Source: Skermanella mucosa
GTDB taxonomy: Bacteria; Pseudomonadota; Alphaproteobacteria; Azospirillales; Azospirillaceae
Assembly: GCF_016765655.2 (NCBI RefSeq)
Contig: NZ_CP086106.1
Coordinates: forward strand, 3,895,001 to 3,959,000
DNA: 64,000 nt
Direction of reading: 5' to 3'
Within the stretch, counting starts at the first letter, position 1. Each line of letters opens with the position of its first letter. A program made the position numbers and the translations under genes. Shown here piece after piece: positions 30,848-39,376 of this stretch. The notes below the pieces were generated by a model, which had not been told where the DNA came from, did no database searches, and saw only the letters and a list, made by a program, of their open reading frames with translations.

Positions 30848-32158
30848 ATGCCAAGTCAGCTTACCGGATCGGTGGCATTGCCCAGCGATGAGTGCCTGCT
30901 GTTCTCGGATAATGTCTACCACGTCCTCGACGCTGTCTCCGGCACGGTTGGCGACGGGCCGCTGCCGGTGACGGACCGTTTCGCCGGGCTCTGGCCCATG
31001 GGGAAGGTCGTTCCCGTGTACTGGGGCTGCGGCAAGGCGTTCTTCTTCAACGGTCCCGAGTTCGTGCGCTTCGATTTGCGCACGCAGCAGGTCGATTATC
31101 CCGAACCGCGCATCGTCGCCCATGGCTGGCCGGGCTTGTGGCCGTCGGGGATCGATGCCGCCTTCAACGCCGGCAACGGCAAGATCTATTTCTTCAGGGG
31201 CGAATCCTACATCCGCTACGACATGGCGCTGGACCGCGCCGATCCGGGATATCCCCGCAGCATCGCCGAGAACTGGCCGGGCGTCTGGACCGACGGGGTG
31301 GACGCCGCCCTTTGTCCCGACGGAATGACCGTCGTGTTCTTCCGGGGCACCGAGCACGTCATCTATGATCTGCCGAGCGACGCTGTCGTCGCCGGGCCGC
31401 TGCCCAACGACCGATTGGCGATCGATCCCCTGCCCTCCGGCTTCATGCGGCCCGCCCGGGAGCTGACGCCGGAACAGGCCAACGGCATCGTGGCGCATCT
31501 GGCACAGCGTGGACAGCTGACGCTCAAGGAGGGGCAGAACCCGCTGAAGCTCGGCGACGATGGCCGGATCCTGTCGCCGACGCCCCGGCAGCGCATCGCG
31601 CTGGCGCCGGCCGTGGTCGCGGGCGTGCGCTATGCCAACAAGCTGAACCGCGCCGCCGACGCCATCGACAACGTGGATCAGCGGATGGCGGTGGCGCTGT
31701 GGCGGCTCGCCCGCTGGGCCAACGCATCCGGCCCCGACGTCGAGGTGATCACGCATCTGGGCATCGGCCATGGCGGGCCGAATCTGGACGATTGCCACAA
31801 TCTCGGACGCGCGATCGACTTCGCCGGGATCGAAGGCTCGCTTTCCGGCCGGCCCTTCGCCCTGGACGTGCTGCGCGACTGGGGCAGCCGGCCGGCATCC
31901 GACCCCGCCAGCTACCGGCTGAGCGAGGACGACGAGCCCGCGTGGGAGCTTTTCAAAAGGGTCTACGCCTTCGGCACTTTCGAGTGCGAGTGCCGAGGCG
32001 CGGGCAAGGACCCCTGGCCGCCGACCGAGATCGGCGAAGGGGGCTACGTGATCTGCCCCGACTATCACGGCGCCGGCACGCCCGACGACCTTCGCCTGCG
32101 CCGGCAGCACTCCGACCACATCCACATGCAGATCGGCCCCACCCGCGGCGCCTGGTGA
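30848..32158 (+). CDS. Hemopexin-repeat protein with M15-like C-terminal domain
   Basis: The protein has 436 residues from the ATG at 30848, with GAGGAG 7 nt upstream. Residues 20-190 hold about four hemopexin-type blades, for instance WPSGIDAAFNAGNGKIYFFRGESYIRYD and WTDGVDAALCPDGMTVVFFRGTEHVIYD. After a helical linker, the last 130 residues have CHNLGRAIDFAG near 317 and HSDHIHMQIG near 421, the His/Asp/His pattern of M15-type zinc peptidases. Bacterial hemopexin proteins such as photopexins bind ligands or act with toxins. No signal peptide is seen. It is first in a five-gene plus-strand cassette. Confidence 0.75.
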   Translation: MPSQLTGSVALPSDECLLFSDNVYHVLDAVSGTVGDGPLPVTDRFAGLWPMGKVVPVYWGCGKAFFFNGPEFVRFDLRTQQVDYPEPRIVAHGWPGLWPSGIDAAFNAGNGKIYFFRGESYIRYDMALDRADPGYPRSIAENWPGVWTDGVDAALCPDGMTVVFFRGTEHVIYDLPSDAVVAGPLPNDRLAIDPLPSGFMRPARELTPEQANGIVAHLAQRGQLTLKEGQNPLKLGDDGRILSPTPRQRIALAPAVVAGVRYANKLNRAADAIDNVDQRMAVALWRLARWANASGPDVEVITHLGIGHGGPNLDDCHNLGRAIDFAGIEGSLSGRPFALDVLRDWGSRPASDPASYRLSEDDEPAWELFKRVYAFGTFECECRGAGKDPWPPTEIGEGGYVICPDYHGAGTPDDLRLRRQHSDHIHMQIGPTRGAW

Positions 32159-32193
32159 GGCGCCCGCGTCACCCCGCACAACGGAGCATTTCA

Positions 32194-33654
32194 ATGGCAT
32201 ACACCCTGAACGAGCTTGGCCGGACGCTGCGCGCCCAACTTGCCGAGATCGTCACCGGCGGCGACGCCGCGACGACCGCGGCCGCCGACAGCTTCATCAC
32301 TTGGTGCACCCCCGGCATGCCCATGGAGGAGTCGGATTTCGATTTCGCGGCCAAGGGGCTGGGCACCGGCGCCACCGCCGAGGAGGAGAAGCGGCTGCTC
32401 CAGCAGGCCTATGTCTTCTCGACCCTGGTCGATTTCATCCCCGACGTCTCGGGCCTGCTGACGCTCGATAAGCAGGTGGCGGTGTTCCGCACGTCGCAGG
32501 CACGCCTGTCGCACATGTACGGCGAGATCCTGCGGCTGTCGAAGGTGGTCGACCAGGAGCTGTCGCCCGAGAACCTGGCGAAGCTGGAGCGGTGGCGCGG
32601 CAAGCTGAAGACGACCCGCACGATCAAGGACTTCATCACCGACGAGGAAAAGCAGGTCACCGAGGATTCCCCGGCGGTCGCGGCATATAACAAATACTTC
32701 GCGGACTTCCTGGCCGCGCGTTTGGAATACAACAACAAGCGCATCCAGGCGGCGGTCGCCACCGGCGCCGAGGGCAAGGCGGCCGTGATGGACTGGTCGT
32801 CGAACCAGCCGCTCTACCGCATGAAGGTGAGCCAGGCCGAAGGCAACTGGGCGGCCATGGGATACCGGAACGAGGTGGAGCAGCTCTGGGCGGCGATCGG
32901 CCAGATGACGGCCCGCAGCATGAAGATGTGGAAGCAGCGCCTGCTGGAATCCCTGGACGATTCGAAGGTCGCGGCGGTCGGCCCGGGCCAGACTTTCCTG
33001 TACGCGATGCCGATCCCGGGCAACTTCGCGAACGCCAAGGGCTGGACCGAGTACAAGGTCTATTCCAACAAGCTGACCTCCGAGATGGAGCAGAAGTCCC
33101 GGTCGTGGAGCGCCGGGGGATCGGCCGGCTGGGGCCTGTGGCACGCCAGCGCCGGGGTGCAGAGCCAGAGCTCGCAATATTCCAGCGACTTTTCGGTCTC
33201 CAACTTCGAACTGGGATTCGAGCTGGCGCAGATCCCGATCACCCGGGCCTGGTTCTATCCCGAGTTCTTCATGAACCGGGGCTGGACGCTGGACCGGGGC
33301 CGCGGGTGGAACTACGACGAGTTCCCATCCGACGGCGCGAACCCGCCCAAGGGCAACTTCGTGGGATATCCGACCTCCATCATCTTCGCGCGCAAGATCA
33401 ACATCAAGTCGTCCGAGTTCGCGTCGGCCTACCGCGCGCATACCAGCAGCCTGTCCACCAGCGCCAGCGCAGGATGGGGACCGTTCACGCTGCGCGGCAA
33501 CTATTCGTCATCCGAGAGCGGCCGCAGCTACGAGAGCAACGCTTCGGGCGAGTCGATCACGGTACCGGGCATGCAGATCATCGGCTTCGTGAACCGGCTG
33601 GTGCCGAAGAGCCCCAATCCGTTCCCCGACATTCCGGCCGAAGCCTTCGAGTAA
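32194..33654 (+). CDS. Unknown-family protein A of the hemopexin cassette
   Basis: The protein has 486 residues from the ATG at 32194, with GGAG 8 nt upstream. The N-terminal 280 residues are helical and charged; the C-terminal 200 are Ser/Gly-rich beta structure (SWSAGGSAGWGLWHASAGVQ, SLSTSASAGWGPFTLRGNYSSSES). It has RAWFYPEFFMNRGW and SDGANPPKGNFVGYPTSIIFAR, which also occur, altered, in the next gene, so the two are paralogues. There is no signal peptide. I recognise no family. The glycine- and serine-rich strands resemble pore-forming or membrane-binding proteins, but that is only a resemblance. Confidence 0.75.
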   Translation: MAYTLNELGRTLRAQLAEIVTGGDAATTAAADSFITWCTPGMPMEESDFDFAAKGLGTGATAEEEKRLLQQAYVFSTLVDFIPDVSGLLTLDKQVAVFRTSQARLSHMYGEILRLSKVVDQELSPENLAKLERWRGKLKTTRTIKDFITDEEKQVTEDSPAVAAYNKYFADFLAARLEYNNKRIQAAVATGAEGKAAVMDWSSNQPLYRMKVSQAEGNWAAMGYRNEVEQLWAAIGQMTARSMKMWKQRLLESLDDSKVAAVGPGQTFLYAMPIPGNFANAKGWTEYKVYSNKLTSEMEQKSRSWSAGGSAGWGLWHASAGVQSQSSQYSSDFSVSNFELGFELAQIPITRAWFYPEFFMNRGWTLDRGRGWNYDEFPSDGANPPKGNFVGYPTSIIFARKINIKSSEFASAYRAHTSSLSTSASAGWGPFTLRGNYSSSESGRSYESNASGESITVPGMQIIGFVNRLVPKSPNPFPDIPAEAFE

Positions 33655-33735
33655 CGCCGGCGGTATCCGGCAGGGCAAGCCCCTGCTTCAGGACGCCAGG
33701 TTCCGGCGAAGCTTTCGTCAATCGAGGACAGGATC

Positions 33736-35319
33736 ATGGACGCAGCGGTACAGCTTGCCCTGATGGAGAAACTGAAGGCCGTTCTGGCCGAGCCGGGGAC
33801 CTTCATCTCGTTTCCAACCGTGCCGCTCTCGTTCACGAGCGACGGTCTGGCGTCGATCATCGACGGCGCGCAGACGCCGGGGGAACTTCAGATCCAGACC
33901 TCGTGGCTCGGCGCCGTCAACCAGGTGCCGAGCGGCGAGATGCTGATGAGCCTCAGCGACCGCTATCTTTGGAATGCGTTCGCCAGCGTCGTCCACGGCC
34001 CGGTGAAGCTGGCGCAGGGCACCTTTTCGGCCGAGGACCAGGCGGCGCTGGCCGCGGCCGAGGCGACGCTCTACCGCGCCGACCCCGCCACCGGCCAGCG
34101 CGTGCCCTCCGACAAGCTTAAAGCCTACGACCAGCATCGGGACGTCTGGTTCGGCTGGAACCAGACGCTCCGCAAGAGGGAGATCGAGGTCGCGGATTCG
34201 GCCGATCCGGACGAGCGGAAATACTGGGACGAGGTCGAGCGACCGACCTATCTCGGCAAGATCCGCGAGGCGGAAGATCTGTGGCGCGTCGCCGGCTTCC
34301 GCCAGGAGATCGACGCCGCCTACGCCACCGTCAAGGCGTTCGCGGCGCGCGGCCCCAGCCAGTCCTGGACGCAATGGGGAAGCCGGCTGTCGCTCGACAT
34401 CGATGCGCAAAGCGACCTCAACAGCGTGAAGTCGGTGCCGACCGGCTTCAGCCCGGTCGACTTCATGCATGCGGGCACCTGGCCGTCCTTCACGCTCGGC
34501 AACGCCGAGGTCGGGGCGCTGCTGGCCCGGGCGCCCGCGGACCTGCTGCAACGCTTCGCCGTGACAGGGGTGTCGCCGGACATCGTCAGCGTCTCCTTCG
34601 AGTACACGTCGGTGACGATCCTGCGGGACTGGTTCGCGCCGGAGGTCTTCCAGGCCCGCTTCTGGCGCTTCAACGACGACGGACGGCTGCTGTCCGACGG
34701 CGCCAACCCGCCCCGGGGCGAGTTGCCGGGCTATATCGCCGCCGTGGTGTTCCTGCGCAACCTGGTCGTCGAACGCCGCGCCGGCAGCCAGCCGGAGCCG
34801 GTCCGGCCCGGCTTGGTCCTCAGCCCGTTCATCGGGCTCCGCAAGGACAGCATCCCCGTCTCTCCGGGGCCGATGGCCCCTCGGCCGATTCCGCAACAGG
34901 CGGTGCGCGTGCGGGACCATCGGGTGGCGTCACCGCTCCAAGCCGCCGGCGGAGTGATGACGGCCCGGGCCGCCTCGGTCCGGCCGGCGGCCACCATGCG
35001 CGTCGCCAACGTCGCCGCGGTGGAGCGCGGCGCCGGGGTGGCCGTGGCGCCCGCCGCGCAGCCAGGCGCCGCGACGCTGAAGGCCATGACCTTCAACCGG
35101 CTCGACGCGAAGTACGCCGACATCGCCTCCGTGGAGAAGGAATTGGCGGTCCAGCGGCCGGGCATCCGGCCGCTGCCCTTCCCCCGGCCGCAGCCGGCGC
35201 CTTCGCCGCAGGTCACGCGGCAGACCGCCTTCAGCGGCGGCGAATTGGGCGTGCTGGCCTTCGTCTGCCGGTCCCTGCCCCGCTGCCCCGACCCCGATCC
35301 GACACTGACGTGGACCTGA
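33736..35319 (+). CDS. Unknown-family protein B, paralogue of protein A
   Basis: The protein has 527 residues. It shares with protein A the motifs RDWFAPEVFQARFWRF and LSDGANPPRGELPGY followed by a hydrophobic strand (IAAVVFLRNLVV), in the same order. It lacks the Ser/Gly beta-rich part in that form and has instead a Pro/Ala-rich, poorly structured C-terminus of about 150 residues (RPIPQQAVRVRDH, LPFPRPQPAPSPQ). Such a tail could be a linker for attachment or delivery. It lies 81 bp after protein A. The family is not recognised. Confidence 0.75.
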   Translation: MDAAVQLALMEKLKAVLAEPGTFISFPTVPLSFTSDGLASIIDGAQTPGELQIQTSWLGAVNQVPSGEMLMSLSDRYLWNAFASVVHGPVKLAQGTFSAEDQAALAAAEATLYRADPATGQRVPSDKLKAYDQHRDVWFGWNQTLRKREIEVADSADPDERKYWDEVERPTYLGKIREAEDLWRVAGFRQEIDAAYATVKAFAARGPSQSWTQWGSRLSLDIDAQSDLNSVKSVPTGFSPVDFMHAGTWPSFTLGNAEVGALLARAPADLLQRFAVTGVSPDIVSVSFEYTSVTILRDWFAPEVFQARFWRFNDDGRLLSDGANPPRGELPGYIAAVVFLRNLVVERRAGSQPEPVRPGLVLSPFIGLRKDSIPVSPGPMAPRPIPQQAVRVRDHRVASPLQAAGGVMTARAASVRPAATMRVANVAAVERGAGVAVAPAAQPGAATLKAMTFNRLDAKYADIASVEKELAVQRPGIRPLPFPRPQPAPSPQVTRQTAFSGGELGVLAFVCRSLPRCPDPDPTLTWT

Positions 35320-35403
35320 CGGCCCGCGCCGGCCCGGTCTTCACCGTCGCCCGACCCAGGAAGCATTCCGTCCAGCATTCCCGCAAACCCGAGAGGTCGT
35401 CCC

Positions 35404-36168
35404 ATGTCCTTCACCGAGCTTGTCAACATTCCGGCCGGCATCAACCCCAACGTCAGCAGCGCCAAGCAGGCGACCATGCTGTCCCTGCTCGGGAATCCGC
35501 GGCAATCCTATGACCAGGAATGCCGGGAGGTGACGGATATCAGGCTGGCCTCCCTGATCACGTTCCGGACGGTGGGCCGCCTGAGGGTCCGGGGTCTTGA
35601 GCCTGCGGTCGATTCCCTGGAAAGGGTGCTGGCCGACATCGAGAGCGACGAGCCCGACATATACGCCGTGATGGGCCATGCGGGCATGCTGTGCGCCCGC
35701 AATGTCCGGGGCTCCAATACCTCGATCAGCAATCATTCCTGGGGAACGGCCATCGACCTCACGCTGGAAGGAGTCCTCGACCGGCGCGGCGACGGCAGGG
35801 TCCAGATCGGCCTGACGCGCATCGCACCGATCTTCAATGCCCACGGATGGTACTGGGGAGCCGGGTTCCGTACCGAGGACGCCATGCATTTCGAATGCAG
35901 CGACGAACTCATCCGGCAATGGCACGGGGAAGGATTGCTGGACGGATTGGCTCCGGCCACCGTGCCGGACCCGGTACTGAGCCTTGGCGACCGCGGCCCG
36001 GAGGTGCTGGAGCTTCAGAGGAAACTGAACGAAGCCGGCGCCCAGCTGGTCGAGGACGGAATCTTCGGGCGCGGCACCCACGCCGCCGTCATGGCCTTCC
36101 AGGCACGGAACGGACTTTCCGCCGACGGTGTTGTAGGCCCCATGACGCGCGAGGCTCTGGGTCTTTGA
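35404..36168 (+). CDS. M15-family peptidase with peptidoglycan-binding domain
   Basis: The protein has 254 residues. The catalytic part shows His111-x6-Asp118 in SNHSWGTAIDLT and His162 in EDAMHFE, the zinc ligands of M15 D-Ala-D-Ala or L-Ala-D-Glu peptidases. Residues 190-250 are a PG_binding_1 domain (LSLGDRGPEVLELQRKLNEAG, EDGIFGRGTHAAVMAFQARNGL, VVGPMTREAL). It resembles phage endolysins and eCIS or T6SS lytic effectors. It has no signal peptide, so it needs an export route or lysis. The next gene overlaps its stop. Confidence 0.85.
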   Translation: MSFTELVNIPAGINPNVSSAKQATMLSLLGNPRQSYDQECREVTDIRLASLITFRTVGRLRVRGLEPAVDSLERVLADIESDEPDIYAVMGHAGMLCARNVRGSNTSISNHSWGTAIDLTLEGVLDRRGDGRVQIGLTRIAPIFNAHGWYWGAGFRTEDAMHFECSDELIRQWHGEGLLDGLAPATVPDPVLSLGDRGPEVLELQRKLNEAGAQLVEDGIFGRGTHAAVMAFQARNGLSADGVVGPMTREALGL

Positions 36169-36731
36169 TGGCGATGCGAGAACTGCGAGGCAAGGCGGCT
36201 TGGGTGGCCGGGGTGGTGGGCATGTTGATCGCCGCCCTGCCCGCCGGGGCGCAGGTCAGCGAGTATACCTCCGTGGCGGCGGGCGGATGCCGGCAGCCCC
36301 CACCGGAGACGACGGAGATCTACCAGGCGCTCGACCTGGGCGTGGAACTGTGCGCGACGCGGCAGGGCATCGACCTGCTGCTGGTTTCGTCCGACCGCAG
36401 TTCATGGCTCGACGTCGCCCGGGGCGGCCGGATCTGGACGACCGAGGACGCGGTCGTCTACGACGCGCCGGTCGGCGATTTCCCCAATCTGGGAGCCGAT
36501 CAGGTCGAGTGGCGGCTCTTCCCCGGCGGGCGGCCCGGAGCGCTGATCTTCCGCGTTGCGGGCCAATCGGAGGACGCCCGGCGGACCCGGCTGTACGTCG
36601 TCCGGCTGGAGGAGGACGCGGCCTGCCTGCTCGGCCGCGCGGTCACCAACGAGGAAGCCAGGGCCCTGGCCGATGGGCCGCGAACCTGCGACGAGGAGAA
36701 CCAGCTGCCTCTCCGGCTAGGGCCGCCTTAG
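36168..36731 (+). CDS. Secreted protein overlapping the M15 gene
   Basis: The protein has 187 residues from the ATG at 36168, which overlaps the previous stop (TGATG). The N-terminus is a signal peptide (AAWVAGVVGMLIAALPAGAQ, cleavage after AGA). The mature part has cysteines near residues 41, 62, 153 and 172, so disulfides are likely. Coupling to a peptidoglycan hydrolase and export to the periplasm make it a candidate immunity protein or accessory factor; this is inference. No family is recognised. Confidence 0.65.
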   Translation: MAMRELRGKAAWVAGVVGMLIAALPAGAQVSEYTSVAAGGCRQPPPETTEIYQALDLGVELCATRQGIDLLLVSSDRSSWLDVARGGRIWTTEDAVVYDAPVGDFPNLGADQVEWRLFPGGRPGALIFRVAGQSEDARRTRLYVVRLEEDAACLLGRAVTNEEARALADGPRTCDEENQLPLRLGPP

Positions 36732-36773
36732 AGCGGTACCCGATCAGGTCGATCCGCCCGGGACAGCCGGACC

Positions 36774-36865
36774 GATGCGTCGGGCCATGGCCCAACCGAC
36801 GATCGACGGCCCGCATCACCTCCGCCCTGCATCAGACCACAGGTTGGGCCGTGGCCCGACGCATC
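36774..36865. repeat. 23-bp inverted repeat between convergent genes
   Basis: Arms at 36774-36796 and 36843-36865 are complementary at 22 of 23 positions, with a 46-bp loop. Each arm itself has a GGGCC-x-x-GGCCC dyad. It lies between the ends of the secreted-protein gene (36731) and the dehydrogenase gene (36905), so it may act as a bidirectional terminator or be another REPIN-type unit of a different family from that at 30601. Confidence 0.65.
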
Positions 36866-36904
36866 GCGACGAGTGGAACGGCAGGCTGCATGGACCGGAG
36901 CGGT

Positions 36905-38005
36905 TCAACTTGGTCGGAAGCCGCTCCAGGGTGCTTGCCCGCCGTCAAGGGCACGCATGGCCCGGACCAGGTCCTCCGCGGCGAGTTCGCGTTCGAAGTT
37001 GCGGGCGTGCGGGGCCTGGAGGGTCAGCGCGGCGATGACGGCATAGTCGTCGTCGGTCGGGGCGGCGAGCCCCAGGTCGGCGAGCCCGCAGGGGAGGCCG
37101 AGCGCGCGGTAGAAGGCCAGATGGTCCTCCATGAAGGCGGGATCGCGTCCTTCGAGCAGGAACTGGACCAGCAGCGCGTAGGCGACCTGAAGGCCGTGCA
37201 ACGCCCCGGCCACGGCCGGCACGGCGGACAGGCCGCGCGTCATGGAATGGACGATGGACAGTCCGCCATTCTCGAAGGCAAGGCCGCTCCACAGGACGGT
37301 CGCCTCCACCACGCGCTCCACAGCCTCGTCGGTTTCATTACGGTCCACCGCCGCGAGCGCCGCGGCGGCGTGGTCGCGCAGGCAGCGGTAGCAGGCGTCG
37401 GCCAGGACGAGGCCCGCCTGGGGCGGCCGGCCCCCAAAGATGTTCCTCCCGCCGCCGCGGGCGCATTGGGCTGCCTCGAAGGACTTGACCAGCGCGTCCC
37501 CGATGCCGGCGAGGAAGAGGACGCGGGGCGCCCGGACGATGACCGCCGTATCGACCAGCACCAGCGCGGGATTGCGCGGCAGCTTGTCGACCCGCAGCAG
37601 GCGGTGATCCTCGTCGTAGAGCACATAGACGTGGCTGGTCGGCGCGTCGTTGGAGGCGATGGTGGGCAGGCTCGCCACCTCGGCACCGAGCCTGGCCGCC
37701 AGCCCCTTGCCGGCATCGATGCACTTCCCGCCGCCGGCCGCGATGACCACATCAGGGCGTTCGCCGCCGAGCGCTCCGAAGAGCCGGTCGATCTCCCCGG
37801 GCGTGATCTCGCCGCCGAAGGTCAGCCTGCCAAGGGCGACGCCCGCGGCATCGCAGCTCGCAGCGACCCTCCCTCCGACGATCCCGTCGACCACGTCGTC
37901 GGCGACCAGCACGGCGCTTTTGCCGAGCCGCCCGATCTCCTCGCCGATCCTGTCGAGTGTTCCCGGACCCTGGATGTAACGGCCGGGAGAGCCGAAGATG
38001 ATCAT
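36905..38005 (-). CDS. Glycerol dehydrogenase-like metal-dependent alcohol dehydrogenase
   Basis: The protein has 366 residues with the GldA layout: an NAD domain with IAAGGGKCIDAGKGLA near residues 88-103 and ASNDAPTS near 117-124, and a metal site of Asp170 (GIGDALVK), His253 (SIVHSMTRG) and His270 (GALHGLQVA). The family oxidises glycerol or similar diols to hydroxyketones. It is divergent from a LysR-type gene across 114 bp holding a 15-bp palindrome, so it is probably controlled by that regulator. The context of acid-sugar genes suggests a C3-C4 polyol or hydroxy acid substrate. Confidence 0.88.
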   Translation of the reverse strand: MIIFGSPGRYIQGPGTLDRIGEEIGRLGKSAVLVADDVVDGIVGGRVAASCDAAGVALGRLTFGGEITPGEIDRLFGALGGERPDVVIAAGGGKCIDAGKGLAARLGAEVASLPTIASNDAPTSHVYVLYDEDHRLLRVDKLPRNPALVLVDTAVIVRAPRVLFLAGIGDALVKSFEAAQCARGGGRNIFGGRPPQAGLVLADACYRCLRDHAAAALAAVDRNETDEAVERVVEATVLWSGLAFENGGLSIVHSMTRGLSAVPAVAGALHGLQVAYALLVQFLLEGRDPAFMEDHLAFYRALGLPCGLADLGLAAPTDDDYAVIAALTLQAPHARNFERELAAEDLVRAMRALDGGQAPWSGFRPS

Positions 38006-38045
38006 ACCTGTCCTTCCATCCGCCAGCGCGCGGCCCCTGGGCCAC

Positions 38046-38060
38046 GTTTGGTGACCAAAC
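38046..38060. promoter_or_regulatory. Palindromic operator between dehydrogenase and LysR genes
   Basis: GTTTGGT-G-ACCAAAC is a perfect 15-bp palindrome lying 41 bp from the dehydrogenase start and 60 bp from the LysR start. LysR proteins bind such dyads in divergent promoters. A related sequence (GTTTAGCTGACCTAAC, 39035-39050) lies after the LysR gene, before the oxidoreductase operon. Confidence 0.6.
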
Positions 38061-38119
38061 TATCAGCGGTCCGGCGAAACGGATAAGCTGATTCCGGGTA
38101 AACCGGGGATGGGTCACGA

Positions 38120-39022
38120 ATGATTCCGATGCGCGCCATCAGCATGTTCCACGCGACAGTCAAGGCGGGCAGCATATCGAGCGCCGCGCAGGAACTCGGG
38201 GTCACGCCGTCGGCGATCAGCCAGCAGATCCACTCCCTGGAGCTGTTCCTCGGGACCTCCCTGATGGTCAAGGTCGGGCGCCAGGTCAAGTTGACCGAGG
38301 CCGGCGAGCGCTATTTCGAGATGATCTCCAACGGGGTCGACCAGATCGCCGAGGCGACGCACCGGCTGCGCGGCTATCGGGCCGCGACGGTGCTGACGGT
38401 CCGCGCGGCGCCCACCCTCTCGACCAAGTGGCTGCTTCCCCGGCTCGGCTCGTTCATCGGCAGGTATCCCCAGATCGACGTCCGGATCGACGGAACCAAC
38501 GAGCCCACGAACTTCGACCGGGAGGACGTCGACGTGGACCTCCGCCACGGCGAGGGCCGCTGGCCCGGGCTTTTCGTCGAGGGGCTGGCCGAGGAGCGTT
38601 TCTTCCCCGTCTGCTCGCCGAGCATCGCCGCGGCCGGAAGCCTGCAGCCGGCGGATTTCTTCCGGCATCGCCTGATCCATTCGGTCAAATCAGCGGTCCA
38701 ATGGACCCACTGGTTCGCGACGGTCGGCATTTCCCCGGAGCAGCGCTGGCAGCGGGTCCTGTTCGACCGGTCGCACATGGTGGTGGATGCGGCGGCCGGC
38801 GGCCTCGGCATCGCGCTCGAGAGCAACATGATGATGTGGGACGAGCTGCGCGACGGACGGCTGGTCTGCCCCGTGCCCAATCCGCCGCCGATCACGGCGG
38901 TCACGCAGTGGATCGTCTGTCCCCCCGATCGCCTGCGCCTGTCCAAGGTCCGCTCCTTCATCGAGTGGCTCCGGGCGGAGCGTGACACGTGGCTGGCCGA
39001 GGTCGCCGCGACCAACCGCTGA
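38120..39022 (+). CDS. LysR-family transcriptional regulator (GcvA-like)
   Basis: The protein has 300 residues. The N-terminal HTH is clear: ISMFHATVKAGSISSAAQELGVTPSAISQQIHSLELFLGTSLM. The remainder is the substrate-binding domain with the typical RAAPTLSTKWLLPRLGSFIGRYPQIDVRI and DVDVDLRHGEGRWPGL parts of the GcvA/AmpR group. It is divergent from the GldA-like gene and upstream of the oxidoreductase-TRAP genes on the same strand, so it likely controls one or both in response to an acid-sugar metabolite. The effector is unknown. Confidence 0.9.
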   Translation: MIPMRAISMFHATVKAGSISSAAQELGVTPSAISQQIHSLELFLGTSLMVKVGRQVKLTEAGERYFEMISNGVDQIAEATHRLRGYRAATVLTVRAAPTLSTKWLLPRLGSFIGRYPQIDVRIDGTNEPTNFDREDVDVDLRHGEGRWPGLFVEGLAEERFFPVCSPSIAAAGSLQPADFFRHRLIHSVKSAVQWTHWFATVGISPEQRWQRVLFDRSHMVVDAAAGGLGIALESNMMMWDELRDGRLVCPVPNPPPITAVTQWIVCPPDRLRLSKVRSFIEWLRAERDTWLAEVAATNR

Positions 39023-39034
39023 CCGGCTTCCATC

Positions 39035-39050
39035 GTTTAGCTGACCTAAC
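39035..39050. promoter_or_regulatory. Second candidate LysR site, upstream of the oxidoreductase-TRAP genes
   Basis: GTTTAGCTGACCTAAC resembles the 38046-38060 palindrome with one extra base. It lies 13 bp after the LysR stop and about 330 bp before the next gene, so a leader or promoter further downstream must lie between. The stretch 39051-39376 shows no gene. Confidence 0.4.
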
Positions 39051-39376
39051 AAACGGTCCTGGACATCTAAATTGTGGTGCCATCGCGGACCCGCGTAGCA
39101 TGATCGGCAAGAAGTGAGGTCCCACGGAGGACCCCCGCAGAACAAAACGATCCGCGAGCGCGGGCACGGTGAGGAAACGAGACAGAAACCATGCAGAATC
39201 CGGAAGTCCGGGAACCGTCTTGACGGGCGCGCCGTCCGCGCGCCGCCGGTTCCCCTAGCCACCCCTGACCATACCGGTTTGAAATCCGGACAGCCGCCGG
39301 CCGCGTCGCGCGCAGGCGGCATGGGGAGACGCGTCTCCTCCCCGCACCCTCGATCAGCATTCTGGAAGGATTCAAG

